The notes beneath the pieces are model-generated. The model did no database searches. It was not told where the DNA came from and saw nothing but the letters and a program-made list of their open reading frames with translations. This document shows positions 46,620 through 58,888 of a stretch of DNA of 64,000 nucleotides, one piece after another (the stretch's first letter is position 1; each line of letters opens with the position of its first letter). The position numbers and the translations under genes were made by a program. Origin of the DNA: Pegoplata infirma (lineage: Eukaryota; Arthropoda; Insecta; Diptera; Anthomyiidae); NCBI GenBank assembly GCA_963921195.1, contig OY992537.1, forward strand, positions 95,252,736 through 95,316,735, written 5' to 3'.

Positions 46620-47478
46620 AAATAATATTGATAAAATAATTAAATATTAATTGTGTTTATATATTGTTGGACTGTATATTTTATAACTGAATTTTTATTT
46701 AGTTCGGTTTGAGTCCATACTAATTATTTCTGAGAAATAATAATTGTTGTACAATGAGAAAATCTGAAAAAAATCAAGTGACAACACAGGCTAAGTGGAG
46801 ATGTCGACAGCTTTCGGAAGATGCCACCCTTCCATCATCAGCACTCCTTCTATTGCCACACACTTAATATGTGTCAGATTAAAATTAGCCATTTAAATGA
46901 AACTTTTGAAGAAATTAAGAATTGGAATTACTCCTCTTTGTGTTGAATAACCCGTATTCACCATTTATTCGTGTTGTATTCATTTGGCAGAAACTTAATC
47001 CATCTTAACTTTTAACATAGTTGTATTTTTCCCATTGTTAACCCTTAGTAGGACTTTTCAAGTCTTGAAAAATGTCCGTTAGGTTTGAATTTTTGTTTCA
47101 TATTTCTAATTCTTAGAAATATTACTAAATTGCAATGTACCTTATGAGTTGTGTATTATTAAGTTTCTGCCAAATGAATACAACACGAATTAATGGTGAA
47201 TACGGGTTATTCAACACAAAGAGGAGTAATTCCAATTCTTAATTTCTTCAAAAGTTTCATTTAAATGGCTAATTTTAATCTGACACACATTAAGTGTGTG
47301 GCAATCGAAGGAGTGCTGATGATATCTCCACTTAGCCTGTGTTGTCACTTGATTTTTTTCAGATTTTTTTCTCATTGTACAACAATTATTATTTCTCAGA
47401 AATAATTAATATGGACTCAAACCGAACTAAATAAAAATTCAGTTATAAAATATACAGTCCAACAATATATAAACACAA
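46620..47478. mobile_element. Nearly perfect palindromic element
   Basis: The left arm from TTAATTGTGTTTATATATTG to GGCAGAAACTTAA (46650-46997) is mirrored by TTAAGTTTCTGCCAAATG through CAATATATAAACACAA (47159-47478). The arms are almost identical except for about 22 bp near 46803-46832 lost on the right. The outer right end continues after the insertion 47479-49872 with AATTAATACTAATAAATA. High arm identity implies recent origin or gene conversion between arms. Confidence 0.75.
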
Positions 47479-47732
47479 CCCAGCAAAATTTTCGGTTGCA
47501 AAGAACCGATTGTGGAACAACTCATAGTTCCCTAGAACCTGTTCTAATTCTTGTGCAACACCGATTCTTTTAACATAGGGATTGTCCCAAAAGCAACAGG
47601 TGTTTGTAAGCAGAGTTAGAACATATTTTTGTTCCTCGGAATCGGTTCTAGAAGTAAAGTTTGGAACAGAAATAAGAATTAAAGAAATATATTGAATTGC
47701 ATTAATTTATTTAACAAAGATAAAGACATATA

Positions 47733-49390
47733 TGAGGCATTCCACACCAAATGTCCCGCTACAGAAAAACATGTCTCCCGTAAATTTCTGAATAGGTTGT
47801 TTGGATAGCCCTATATGTAACTAAGAAAATTGCGTTTTTGGTTTTTCAAATTTTCGAAAACTGGGCTTACAAGGGAAGTCTCCCTAGTGTCACCCGCGGA
47901 TCTTTATGGAATTGGTTTTATTTTGTAGATCAGAAAAAATAAAAAGACACGTATTTTTTTTTAGCGGCCCAAATTCATATTTAGGGGGTAAAAAGGAGGG
48001 GGAAGACAAGGCAATTTTTCAGATTTTTTCGTTTATCTCCTATATTATGCAAAGAAACCTAGTCATGTTACATACCAAATGAAAGGTCTTTGAAAAACCT
48101 ATCTACGTGTGCTAAGAACGTGTCCAAGCATGCACAACTTTTCGTCATATTGAGTAAAATACCAAATTTTTAGGACATTTTTGTTAATTAGTCGAAAAAT
48201 ATTAACTTCTTTGGCCCGTTGTTAGCACCACTAGATAGGTATTTTTAATACCTTTAATCTGATACCACACATGCCTATATTAATTTTGTTTAAATAGGCG
48301 AAAATCATAAAAAACTGCAAAAGGTCAATTTCCCCCCATACAAATCGACCCCCCCTAAAAATGGGTTTGGGCCGCTAATAAAAAATACGTGTCGAATTAA
48401 TTTTCGTTCTTAACAACATATCCAAATTTCATGAAGATCGGAGGGTGACACCAGGGAGACTTCCCTTGTTAGTTGTGGCGAGTTGCCTTGATTAAATATT
48501 TATCACATTAAAACGGAATGCACCACAATGTCAAAAATTTACGTTCTTATATAGTTTTGTATGGGCTATCGATTAAAAATTCTTTTTTTGGAAAATTTTC
48601 AGAACCCGTTCTGAAATTTTCCATTATTTAAAAAATTCAATTTATCAAAAATCCGGCCATTTTTTTTTTCTTTTTTATTTATTTTTTAAAAGTTTAGATG
48701 TTTGTCCATCCACACAAAAAAAATCAGAAACACTTTTATCTTTTTTTTTTTTTTTGAGAAAATCGCATTTGAACTTTAAATTTCATAACAATTTTGTTAT
48801 TTGCTTGTATTTCTTTGTTTTAAATTTGCGAATGAGTAATATTAATTGCATAAATATTCGTCATACGCTCTGTTGACACAAAGAAATACAAGCAAATAAC
48901 AAAATTGTTATGAAATTTAAAGTTCAAATGCGATTTTCTCGAAAAAAAAGACGAACGTGTTTCTGATTTTTTTTGTGTGGATGGACAAACATCTAAACTT
49001 TTAAAAAAATAAATAAAAAAGAAAAAAAAAAGTGGCCGGATTTTTGATAAATTGACTTTTTTAAAAATGGAAAATTTCAGAACGGGTTCTGAAAATTTTC
49101 AAAAAAAAAAAAATTTTAATCGATAGCCCATACAAAACTATATAAGAACGTACATTTTTGACATTGTGGTGCATTCCGTTTTAATGTGATAAATATTTAA
49201 TCAAGGCAACTCGCCACAAATTTTACCATTTTTTCAATATTTGACCACGCCTCCTAAGCCCAGTTTTCGAAAATTTGAAAAACCAAAAACGCAATTTTCT
49301 TAGTTACATATAGGGCTATCCAAACAACCTATTCAGAAATTTACGGGACACATGTTTTTTTTCGCTGGACATTTGGTGTGGAATGCCTCA
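47733..49390. mobile_element. TGAGGCATTCC palindrome flanked by TATA
   Basis: TGAGGCATTCCACACCAAAT is mirrored by ATTTGGTGTGGAATGCCTCA, with TATA on both sides (47729-47732, 49391-49394). The arms are inverted throughout, including CGATAGCCCATACAAAACTA and GGTGCATTCCGTTTTAATG. The left arm is interrupted by 47871-48468. The TIR start (TGxGGCATTCCA) is shared with the element at 59545-61641, so both belong to one superfamily. Confidence 0.75.
47871..48468. mobile_element. CAAGGGAAG-TIR element, complete copy
   Basis: The left end CAAGGGAAGTCTCCCTAGTG with TCACCC and right end GGGTGACACCAGGGAGACTT with CCCTTG. TTA flanks both (47868-47870, 48469-48471). 598 bp, no transposase. A TTA TSD suggests PIF/Harbinger-type mobilisation. 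Confidence 0.8.
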
Positions 49391-49905
49391 TATAGACAAT
49401 ATGTATATAAATGGAATATTTACATCTTTTTAACACACATTTATCCTTTTTCGCCTCCAAAGTTGCATTTTGGGCCTTACAAAAATCACATACCAGAACA
49501 TCGATTTTCTGCAAACAAAAATAAAAAACATAATATTATTAGTATTTGACCCGACCCAGACAATGAAAATGTAATTTACTCACCTTTGTTTTAACAATTT
49601 TCACGATTATATTCTGCTATTTTAATAGGATTTCGTCTTTTTTCTTGGTTAACAAAAATAAATTGATATTTATTTTTTAATTTTTTTGACACATAATTTT
49701 TTTTCAATTCCTGAGAACCAAAATGTTATGAAACTTTGATTGCAGAGAACAAGCTTCACAATAATGTTCACTTAACTTGTTCTGAATAATTAAAGTGTAA
49801 TAGTGTGTGGTTACCGAAGAACCTGTTCTAGAACAAGTGTTGTCAGAATCGGTTCTGAAAAATTTTCCTGGGAATTAATACTAATAAATAAAAATTCAGT
49901 TATAA

Positions 49906-51283
49906 AATAATTAAATTTTATGTTTTCTTTTAATTTTAATTTTTGTAATATGCAAAATATTTTTAATTTTATTACTACAAAATATTTTTTTTTTGAGATT
50001 TTTTTCTTTTTATTATAATTTGAATTGTCTTTAGAAGTCAAGGTCATTTAATAACAAATAAAAAATATAATTATGTTTTTTTTTTTTCATTATTATTATT
50101 TAAATGCATGTTTTGTATGGTAAAACATTAACCAAAAACAAGGCAACAAGTAGGCAGTTAAGTACATTGTTTTAATTGTAGGTTTCAATAAGGTGAAAAC
50201 AAAAAAAATTAAAATCAGAAAAAAAAAAAACATTAAAATACATTAAAGAATAAAAATACAACACAACTTAATACAAAAATAAATAAACAAATAAATATTA
50301 AATATTATGTAAATATAAAAAAAAATAAATATTTAACCTCTAAAAATAAAAAAAATATTTAACCGAAACACTTGAACGCAGGAAGTTTAAATAAATATTA
50401 ACCGCTTAAATTCAAAAAAAAATATAATTAGTGTATAACAAAAGTCGAATTATGAGGTTGATTCCGTAGCCAAATTAAAGACTAAATTTTCATATTTCAG
50501 ACAAAGTCGGAAAAAATGTGTTTCTTTATCCTCCATTTAGTGATAGAGCACAGAAAAAAATATGGAGGAAACAACTTTGAGTAATCACTTGTTTAAATTT
50601 AAAAACAAAAATTGAGTAATTTTTTAATTGACGCAATTAAAAATTTACTTAAAAATTTTAAAAACATATTAAGTAAATAATTTAATAAAAATTTAATAGT
50701 TTTTTTTTTATTTTTTTTAAACTCTCCTAGCTTTTGAATTCTCGTTTAGTTTATAGTTTTTTGTGTATGTATATGAAAGTTTGTAATCGTCGTTATTAAA
50801 TTTTTCTATGTTTTTGAGGCATAAATATGTTTGGTAAAGTTTAAAAAAACAAGCTTTTTGTTTTTTTTTTTTTTTTGTAAAAAGATGTAAAACTTTTTTA
50901 AACTTAAAAAAAAAATAAATAGATAAATTTTGAGTAAATTTTTAATTGTGTCAATTAAAAATTTACTTAAATTTTTTTTCAAACATTTAATAAATTTTTA
51001 ATAAAAATTTACTCAATACTATTAAATCGTTTTCTGGTGCAAAATTGTGTAATTTTTTACTTAATAGTATTAAAAATTTACTCAAATATTTTTTTTTTAT
51101 TTTTTTCTGTGAGTGTTTGTGTGTTTGCCATTTTGTATGAAAATTTTTTGCAAGATTATTCCTGAAAAGTTAAGTTTTTTTTTGAGAATTTTTTATGATT
51201 TTTTTATTTATTACCATGCTAACACACTTTTTTTAAAAAATTGTCAAATTCTCAAAATTTTTCCAAAAAAAAATCTTAGATCA
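49906..51283. other. AT-rich segment without gene
   Basis: Poly-A and poly-T tracts, with a GAGTAAxTTTTTAATTG motif repeated in both orientations at 50580-51090. That suggests a decayed inverted repeat, left AGTAATTTTTTAATTGACGC and right ATTAAAAATTTACTCAA. No exon is recognised. Confidence 0.5.
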
Positions 51284-52430
51284 CACTGTGCAACAAATAT
51301 TGGGTCATCACCTTGAGCCTCAAAGGCTCCAATGCCAAATGAAAGAAGACCATAAAATAAACAAAATCACCAAAGGGTATTCCAAACTTAGTTTGAATAT
51401 CTTTTTTATGGCCCACTGAAGTTTTTAAATTTTGATCAAAGAGGTTTTGAAAACGTCCAAAAAACCTTTAATAAATGCACATCTAAGCTAAAAATATGGT
51501 TAGATGTCTTCAGTGAAATTGTATGGCGGTTTTTTCCTAGAACATATCATTAGGGGAAGTGTGACGAAAATTTGGTCAAAGAAAAGAATCATTATACAAT
51601 TTTAAGCTCAGAATAATTTTAGCACTATTTTTTACCCTCCACTTAGTAATAGAGGTCTGTCATTCCGTTTGTAACTCATCGAAATATCGGTCTGGGACCC
51701 CATAAAGTGTATATATTCATGATGCCCGATCGATTTTAAGACATTTTAGCGATGTCCGTCTGTCCGTCTGTCTGTCTGTGGAACATGCTCTCGCGGACAA
51801 AATATTGCACAGAGATGACTGAAACTTAACATATATATTGGAAGTTCTCCCGAGAAGTTTGGTATTGCATTTGAGCGATATCGGTTTAGCGGTTAAAAAG
51901 TTATGAACGAAAATGTAAGCACACCTCAAAAATTTCAGTACATTCAACATAACCTAAAATACAAAATGCTTTAATTCGGCTTCTGGTTGACATATGTTAA
52001 CATAATTGAACACCAAATGGTATTTAAACAAGTACGAACATATTTTTTGACAAAAAAAGAAAAAAATCGCGGATTATTTTTTTACCAAAATTTTTTTTCG
52101 CGGAAATTTTTTTTCAAATTTTTTTTTTTTTTCAAAAGTAATTTCCTTTTAAATAAAGTTGTTTGCAATAACCTTTTTGAAATTGTGGAGGGTATCACTA
52201 CATTCGGCAAGGCCGAATTTAACTTTTTTACTTGTTTTTAAATTTTTTAACACTGATTTGGTAAAAAAAAAATAAAGATATGATTCTTTATATTTTGCCC
52301 TTTTTAAGCATTTTGCGCAAGTCGCAAAAACCTTCAAACTTTGACAACCCCCAATGAAATTTAATGAGGAAAATATTTGTAGAACATTTTAACCCACTAA
52401 ATAGACGTTCATTTTTCTTGTTGCACAGTG
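51284..52430. mobile_element. CACTGTGCAACA-TIR element holding an F2 copy
   Basis: The left end CACTGTGCAACAAATAT is mirrored by the right end TTGTTGCACAGTG. The flanks (TCA left, TTA right) are not an exact duplication. Within it lies F2 copy 51629-52234. Fragments of the family are at 35196 and 46383. Confidence 0.6.
51629..52234. repeat. Repeat family F2, long copy
   Basis: It begins TTTTTACCCTCCACTTAGTA, has the GTCCGTCTGTCCGTCTGTCT run, and ends with hairpin TTCGGCAAGGCCGAA and TTTTTTACTTG. The interior includes GAGCGATATCGGTTTAGCGG and GGTTGACATATGTTAAC. Confidence 0.75.
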
Positions 52431-53560
52431 TTATAAGATATTTTTTGTTTCATAGGAAAGGTCCAAAACAATTTTTCTTACAACATTTTTAGAGACAGTT
52501 TTGTTACTGAAAATTTCTTACGTTTTGAAAAAAAAAAATTCTTTGACTTTAATAGGCAGCACAAGACTCAAATTTAAAGACAGAAAAAGTTTCTAAATTT
52601 TTTGACATTTTGCTTGTAGAAAACAATCGCTAATTTGAGACGTTTTTTCTTAAAAAATGTTCAGAGGCATTTTTCCTATAAATTTTTTTTTCAGATTTTG
52701 AGAAATTTTTCTATTAAAAAAGTAAGCACTTAATATGTGTATGCTTTGTTTTTAAATAAATGTTAATATTTAACCAAAAAACCCCTAAAGTTCAATTGCA
52801 TTTATAAATCAAGTTTGTGTCTTAAATCTTTTGTTTTTCCAGTGTCTTTTTCATAAATTTGTTCCCTTTATGCATACAAAAAAAGAAAAATTACCATAAA
52901 CTTTTACTTTTATTGTAACCAGAAAAACAAAATTTTCAAAGCATTTAACTTAACATAAATTTTATCTTAATCTTACATTCACTTTGTGCTCTTAAATCAA
53001 ATAAACCATATTTGAAAAATGCTGTAAAACAATGTGGTTGTTATCATAACCACTTTTTGTTCCAAAACCACCTTGTGCAAAATAATCTCACAACCAAACT
53101 ATGCAATAAAGTCTTTATAAAAACCAATTTTCTATAAATGGTATGAAATGAAAAATAAAGAGTGGTTTTAGAAAGTGAAGTTTTCTTTTTGATATGATTT
53201 TTTATAATAAATTTAAATTAAAAAAAAAAATATGCAATAAAAATTTAGCATATTGACTTGTTGGCCTAATATAACATTAAACATTAGTTCTAGTCTAAAT
53301 TTTTTTTCTAATTTCTGTTACTTGTTTTATTAAATTTTTTTAATTTATAAATTTTTATTGCATTTATACATCTGTTAGTTGTTTTCTCATAATTTATTTT
53401 AATATTTCCCCTACTGTGTTAAATAAAAACAATATTTAAAATAGTCTGTATTATCTTGTAAAACGTAATTTATAATGTATGCCAAATGTTAAACGTTACA
53501 ACGTGATTTTGTATTTCCTTAATTTGTTTTGTTACACGTTTTAAAACAGTTATTTTGAAA
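52431..53560. other. AT-rich segment with motif copy 7
   Basis: Mostly unique-looking AT-rich DNA. It contains the last CTTAAG-type motif and a short run of TCTGAGACGTTTTT satellite at 52600-52720. No exon is recognised. Confidence 0.5.
52810..52838 (+). repeat. CTTAAGTCTTTTGTTTT motif, copy 7 (diverged)
   Basis: CAAGTTTGTGTCTTAAATCT with TTTGTTTTT. Confidence 0.6.
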
Positions 53561-53969
53561 TAATACCGGGTAAAAAAAATTTTTAAAATATAAGGTATTA
53601 CCATAATAAAAATTTTTAAGTTTTTTCCAGAAAATGGGCCTAATGTCCAAACATGGACCGATGGGATCTATCTTTTATTTAAAATTAATTTGAACCAAAT
53701 CGAATAATTTTAACCCGTGATGGCCTTCGATCAAAATTTTGTTTTTTTTAGAAAATTTTCCCCAAAACTATAAACTTTGATCGAAGGGCTCCATGGGTTA
53801 AAAAGGTATGATCTGGTTCAAATTTAATTTAAATGAAAGGCGGAAACAAATTTTGAATTAAAAAAAAATTATATCTTGAAAGCAAATTTTTTGACAAATT
53901 TCAAATGGCGATATCTCGAAAATCACACCATCGATTTCAGAGAAATTTTTTTTACTCAAAAAAAAAAAT

Positions 53970-56662
53970 TTGCAGGGAACCTCAGGTCGGATTTGAATCA
54001 TTATTGTTTTTTTTAGTGTTTTCCTCTTGTTTATAACGATTTTTTTATAGAAAAATTTCCAGTTTTTTAAAATTTTTTACCATTAAAAAGGTTTTAAAAT
54101 TTATGAAAATGTTTGATATTTAAAAAAATGCCTCCTCAAAAAATTCTCAGCAAAGACCCAGATTTTGAAACAATTTTCCAATAGAAAATATATATGTATG
54201 AGATTTATGGCATATTTATTTCAAAAAAGGTTTCTGATAGGAAAAATGTTTAAGAGTCAATTGCTAAATAAGAAAGTTCATGATTCTGGGACATTATCCC
54301 AACAGAAAAGTTTTGAGCCATTTTGCTACAGAAAAGCTTTAAGAATTTATAAAATTCTTGCTATAGAAAAATTTTTAGATTCTGATACACATAGAAAATT
54401 GTCAGAAACTGAGGCAATTTTCCCACCAAAAATTACTATTTTAAGAAAAATTCTCAGATTTAGTGAGCTTTTCCCATAGAAAACCTCTAAGGTTCTAAAA
54501 TATTTTTTTTTTATTCTATTTTCCACCGAAACGTTCTTTCTACACCAAAATTTTCAGGTTTTGAAAAACAAAAAACTATAAGTTACCTGAGATCAGAAAA
54601 ATTAAAGACTTTAATGCCTTTAAAAATTTTTCGAGTCAATTTCCTAGATTCTGAGAGATTTTTCTAAAGAAAAAGTAAAGGTTTCTGAGACAGTTTTCCT
54701 TAGAAAAAGTCTAAGATTCTAAAACATTTTTTGAGACATATTTTCTATTGAAAAGTCTAAGAATCTTAGAAATTTTTCCTGCAAAAAAATTTTAGATTCC
54801 GAAACATTTTTCAAATAGAAAAATCCCAGAATTTAAGAAACCTTTTTATGTCAGAAGGAGTTAAAAGTCAAACAGGTAGACCCCGGGGGGCTACAAAATA
54901 TTGTTTTTTTCCCCGCCCCCTTTTTGGGCGTGGATTAAAAAAAAACATAAAAATTATGAGAAAATGGTATAACTAAAGTTCAAAAAGCATAATAAATATT
55001 TTAGTAAACATCTATCGCGTTGGGAAAGATATCCCCCAACACCCCCACAAAACCCCTCCCCAAAAACGCCTCTGAAATTTTTTTATATGTACTTAAACAT
55101 GTTGGAGGGTATCAAAGATTCGGCACAGCCGAATTTAACACTCTCACTTGTTTTTCTATAGAAACAATCTCATATTCTGAGTCATTTTATCTTTACAAAA
55201 AGTCTCAAATTCTACAACATTTTGTCTATAAAAACTCACAAATTCTAAGATATTTTTTTTTATCAAAAAAGTTCGAGATTTTTTTTCCTAGGAATTTTAG
55301 ACTTTTTTCCTTTACAAAAGATTTCAGCTTTAATTGTTAAGAAGTCCATGATTCTGAGACACATCAGAATCTGAAACATTTGTCCTGAAGTTAAAGTCTA
55401 ACCTTCAAATTCATAAAAGTTGCAAGAGGCTTATAAAAGGTTTATAAAGAAAATTTTGTATGGAAATTCGATTAATAAACCTGTTATTAAACACTTTTGT
55501 TTTTTATGAATTTGGACGTTAGATTCTGAGATATTTTTAAATAAAAAAATCTCAGACTCCGAAACATTTTTCCTATAAAAAAAGTCCCACATTCTGCGTA
55601 ATTTACCTATAGATTCTAATACATTTTTGCTATAGAATAATTCTTAAAATTTTTTTCATTAGAAATTTTTTTTTGATTTTTCTATAAAAAAAATTAAAGA
55701 TTCCAAGACGTTTTTTCTATAAAAGAACTCTTAGATTTAAAAACATTTTTCTTATAGAAAAATTTTGAGATTCTTGGCCATTTTTTATAGAACAAATATT
55801 CACATACATTTCATTGTCTTTTTCCTTTCCTTTTTACCCATCTTTTCAGATTTTTTTGCAAGAAGAATTATCAGATTTTCCCTATAGAAAATTCTCGTAT
55901 TTTTCCTAAATTCTCTAATAAAAATTCTCTGATATTTTTCACTAGAAAAATTCGCAGATTTTTTCCATAGAAAAATACTTAAATTTATCCTATAGAAAAA
56001 TTTCTAATCTTTTCGTCTAGAAAAATTCCCAAATTTGTCGTCTACATAAATTATCGTATTTTTTATAAAGAAACTTTAAAATATTCCGTGACTTTTTTCA
56101 TATAGAAAAATTCTAACATTCCGAGACTTTTTTCATATAGAAAAATTCTAACATTCCGAAACAGTTTTCGTTTCTCCTATAGAAAAATTCTCAGATTTTT
56201 CCTATAGAAAAATTCTAATGTTTTTCTTATAAAAAATTCGCAAATTATTTCTATAGCAAAACTCAAAAATTTTAAATATTCCGAAACTTTTTCATATAAA
56301 AAAATTCTAACATTCCGAAACATTTTTCATTTCTCCTATAGAAAAATTTGCAAATTATTCCTTTAAGAAAATTTTCAATTTTTCCTAAAGAAAAATTCTC
56401 TTTTTTCTTGTAAAAGAAATTGTCAAATTTGTTCATATAGAAAAATTTAACATTTAAGACATTTTTCCTTAACAAAAATTGTATGATTCTTAAGAAAATT
56501 TTCATAGAAAAAATTTATCAGATTTTTTTGTCCTCTCCCTTTCTCTTCTGTCCTTTCTTTTCCTTTCCATTTTTCTTACTTTTTCCCTTTTTCGTTTTTT
56601 TTCTTTCGAATTCGGTTTGGTGGGGGGAATTTCCTTTTTCCCTCCCCGTAAATCCGCGCCTG
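53970..56662. mobile_element. Left-truncated relative of the CAGGCGCG hAT element
   Basis: From ACCTCAGGTCGGATTTGAAT the sequence follows 29390-32619: CCGAAACGTTCTTTCTACAC, the CTATAGAAAAATTCTCAGAT satellite, the CT-rich tract, GAATTCGGTTTGG and the end AAATCCGCGCCTG. It lacks the 853-bp insertion present in the other copy. The left CAGGCGCG end is absent. A reversed F1 fragment (54898-55150) is inserted. Confidence 0.7.
54898..55150 (-). repeat. Dispersed repeat family F1, copy E (partial, reversed)
   Basis: In reverse it starts CAAGTGAGAGTGTTAAATTC, with hairpin ATTCGGCTGTGCCGAAT and ATACCCTCCAAC. It stops near the GGGGGCGGGG block. The second half of the family is missing. Confidence 0.75.
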
Positions 56663-56691
56663 GTTTATAACACCGTCCGACATAAATACAA

Positions 56692-57337
56692 CAAGTAAGA
56701 GTCTTAAATTCGGTTGTGCCGAATCTTTTATAACCTCCAACACGTTTAAAATTAAAAAAAAAATCGCAGGGGCGTCTTTTTTTTTGGTGTGGGGAGGGGG
56801 GTCGGCGGAGTTATTGGGGTACACCTGTATCCCCGCTATATATGTTTACAAATTATTAGTTTATGATATTTACGATGCCCCCAAAGGGGGCGGCCTGAAA
56901 AAAAAATCGATTTTTCTAACCCCCTTGGTCCAAGCGCAGGTCTATGAATGTAATATGGCATACAAATGTTACATTTGTTGAGCAAAAATTAAAAAAAAAC
57001 TCGTAAAAATATCGTATTTTTCAGGCGTCGTTTTAATTCTTCAAGGGGAACTTTTTTCCCCCTGGTCCGATTTTGTCCATCTTCGAACTTAACCAGTAAC
57101 ATAAGAGATACTCTTGCCCAATTTCAGGGGTCTAGCTCTTTTGGTTTGGACTGCATCGTTATTTCTACAGACGGACGGACGGACAGACGGACGGACGGAC
57201 ATCGCTAGAATGTCTTAGATTCTATCATGGATCAATATTATATACATTTTTTGGGGTCCCCGACCGATATTTCGATGTGTTACACAACGGAATGACAAAG
57301 TGAGTATACCCCCATACTGTAGTTGGAGGGTATAAAA
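56692..57337 (+). repeat. Dispersed repeat family F1, copy D
   Basis: It begins CAAGTAAGAGTCTTAAATTC, hairpin ATTCGGTTGTGCCGAAT, and ends GTTGGAGGGTATAAAA. It lies about 30 bp beyond the end of the hAT relative 53970-56662. Confidence 0.8.
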
Positions 57338-57411
57338 AAGTCGTTAAACACGAACTGGACAATATACGTTTGAAACTAGAGACTAAATGTATTAAAACTG
57401 AATTTACAGTT

Positions 57412-57845
57412 TTTCTTTTCGTGATTCTGTTTCCTTTTAAAAGGACTTCAAAGTTTTAGAGAATTATAATTAATAAAATATTTTTTTAATGTTTGTACTT
57501 GTCCTAGGATGCCACTAGTGATAGCAGATGAAAGAGGAGGATCTCCAATAAATTTTCCTATTTTATTATTTTTACATGTCAGAAAAAAGGAGGCAAGTTA
57601 CGTCCTTTCAAAAATTTATCCTTCAATATCATTTCAAATGTTCAAAAAAATATTTTTATAAAGTTTTCAAATGACCTTATTTACATTCTTTTATCCTGAT
57701 ATGGAAAAATAAAAAAATGGAAAACTTAGGGGAGATCCTTCTCTTTAATTTGATATCCTAGGACTAGTACAAATATTTCAAAAATATTTTAAAAATGTAT
57801 CCTTTAAAACTTTGAAGCCCTTTTAAAAGGATCACGAAATGAAAA
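57412..57845. mobile_element. Palindromic element, GATTCTGTTTCC ends, copy 2
   Basis: GATTCTGTTTCCTTTTAAAA with GGACTTCAAAGTTTTAGA at the left; AAACTTTGAAGCCCTTTTAA with AAGGATCACGAAATG at the right. It is a diverged copy of 2986-3556, sharing the following GAAAAACTGTAAATGCAGTT flank. That shared flank suggests the repeated unit extends beyond the palindrome. Confidence 0.6.
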
Positions 57846-57879
57846 ACTGTAAATGCAGTTTTACTCCATTTTATCTCTT

Positions 57880-58583
57880 CTTTCATGCGTATATCATTCG
57901 GTTCATGTTTAATATTGGCTGTCGGACGGAACAGCAACAAAATTCTCTCAGTGTTGAATTAATTTTATTATATATTTTTTTGTTTTAATTTAGTAATAAA
58001 TCTAAATAAATTAATAAATATAAATTTTCAATTTAAAACATACCCAGCTTCAAAGCAGATAAGAGCATCATATTTCCAACGTTATTGATTTATGGATATT
58101 TGTCAATTGAATGTCACACTGTAAGCCACTTGTTTTTTTCTTTCTTTCAAATCTTTAATAACAAACAACCAGCTAACAAAGGAGTTAACCAAGTTGATTT
58201 TATAAGTATTATAAAGGCACGAAAAATAAACAGTTAATAGAAGACAAAAACTTGTTACAAAATTTTTAAAAGTCAATTTATAAAAAAAGTTGTTAATACA
58301 AAATCAATAAACTTTCACTCTATAGACGACAATTGATTTATTATTGGAATTAATGATGAGTTGTTGAAGTGTTTGTTTTTTTTTGTTGTTAAATATTTTG
58401 TTAAGTAATTTGCAGTTTATATAGTTTTATTAATTTATTGACAGGTTTTATAATTTAAATTACTATTTTCCAATAGATTTTTTTTAAATAATTTTATAGT
58501 TTTTGTTTTATTAGTTAAGCACACGAGGGAGTTGTAAATTTTATTTATTATTTAAATGACGTGAATATTTACTTTATAACAAC
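57880..58583. other. AT-rich segment without gene
   Basis: No exon, RNA gene or transposon edge is recognised. Confidence 0.45.
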
Positions 58584-58888
58584 CCGAGTAAAAAAGTTTT
58601 ATATATAATTATATACAATTTGATACAACTTGATAAAATAATATATAATTTGATAAAATTACATAAGTATAATTATATCCGATTTTTTTATATAAAATAT
58701 TAACAAGTTTTATATAATTTTATACAATTTTATAAAATTAGGTATAATTTGCAATAATTTTATAAGATCTTATATAAAAAAAAATCTCTATGTAATTTTA
58801 ACAAATTATATTAAATTTTATCAGAATTTTATAAAATTTTATCAAATCAGATATAATTTGATATAATTTTACAAAATTTTATATAAAA

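Larger units (their letters stand above)
47479..49872. mobile_element. CCCAG-ended element, host to two nested elements
   Basis: The ends CCCAGCAAAATTTTC and AAAATTTTCCTGGG are inverted, followed inward by AGAACCGAT / ATCGGTTCT motifs. It is inserted at the outer edge of the palindrome 46620-47478. The TSD appears very short (AA) or is obscured. It contains the palindrome 47733-49390, which in turn holds 47871-48468. Confidence 0.6.
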
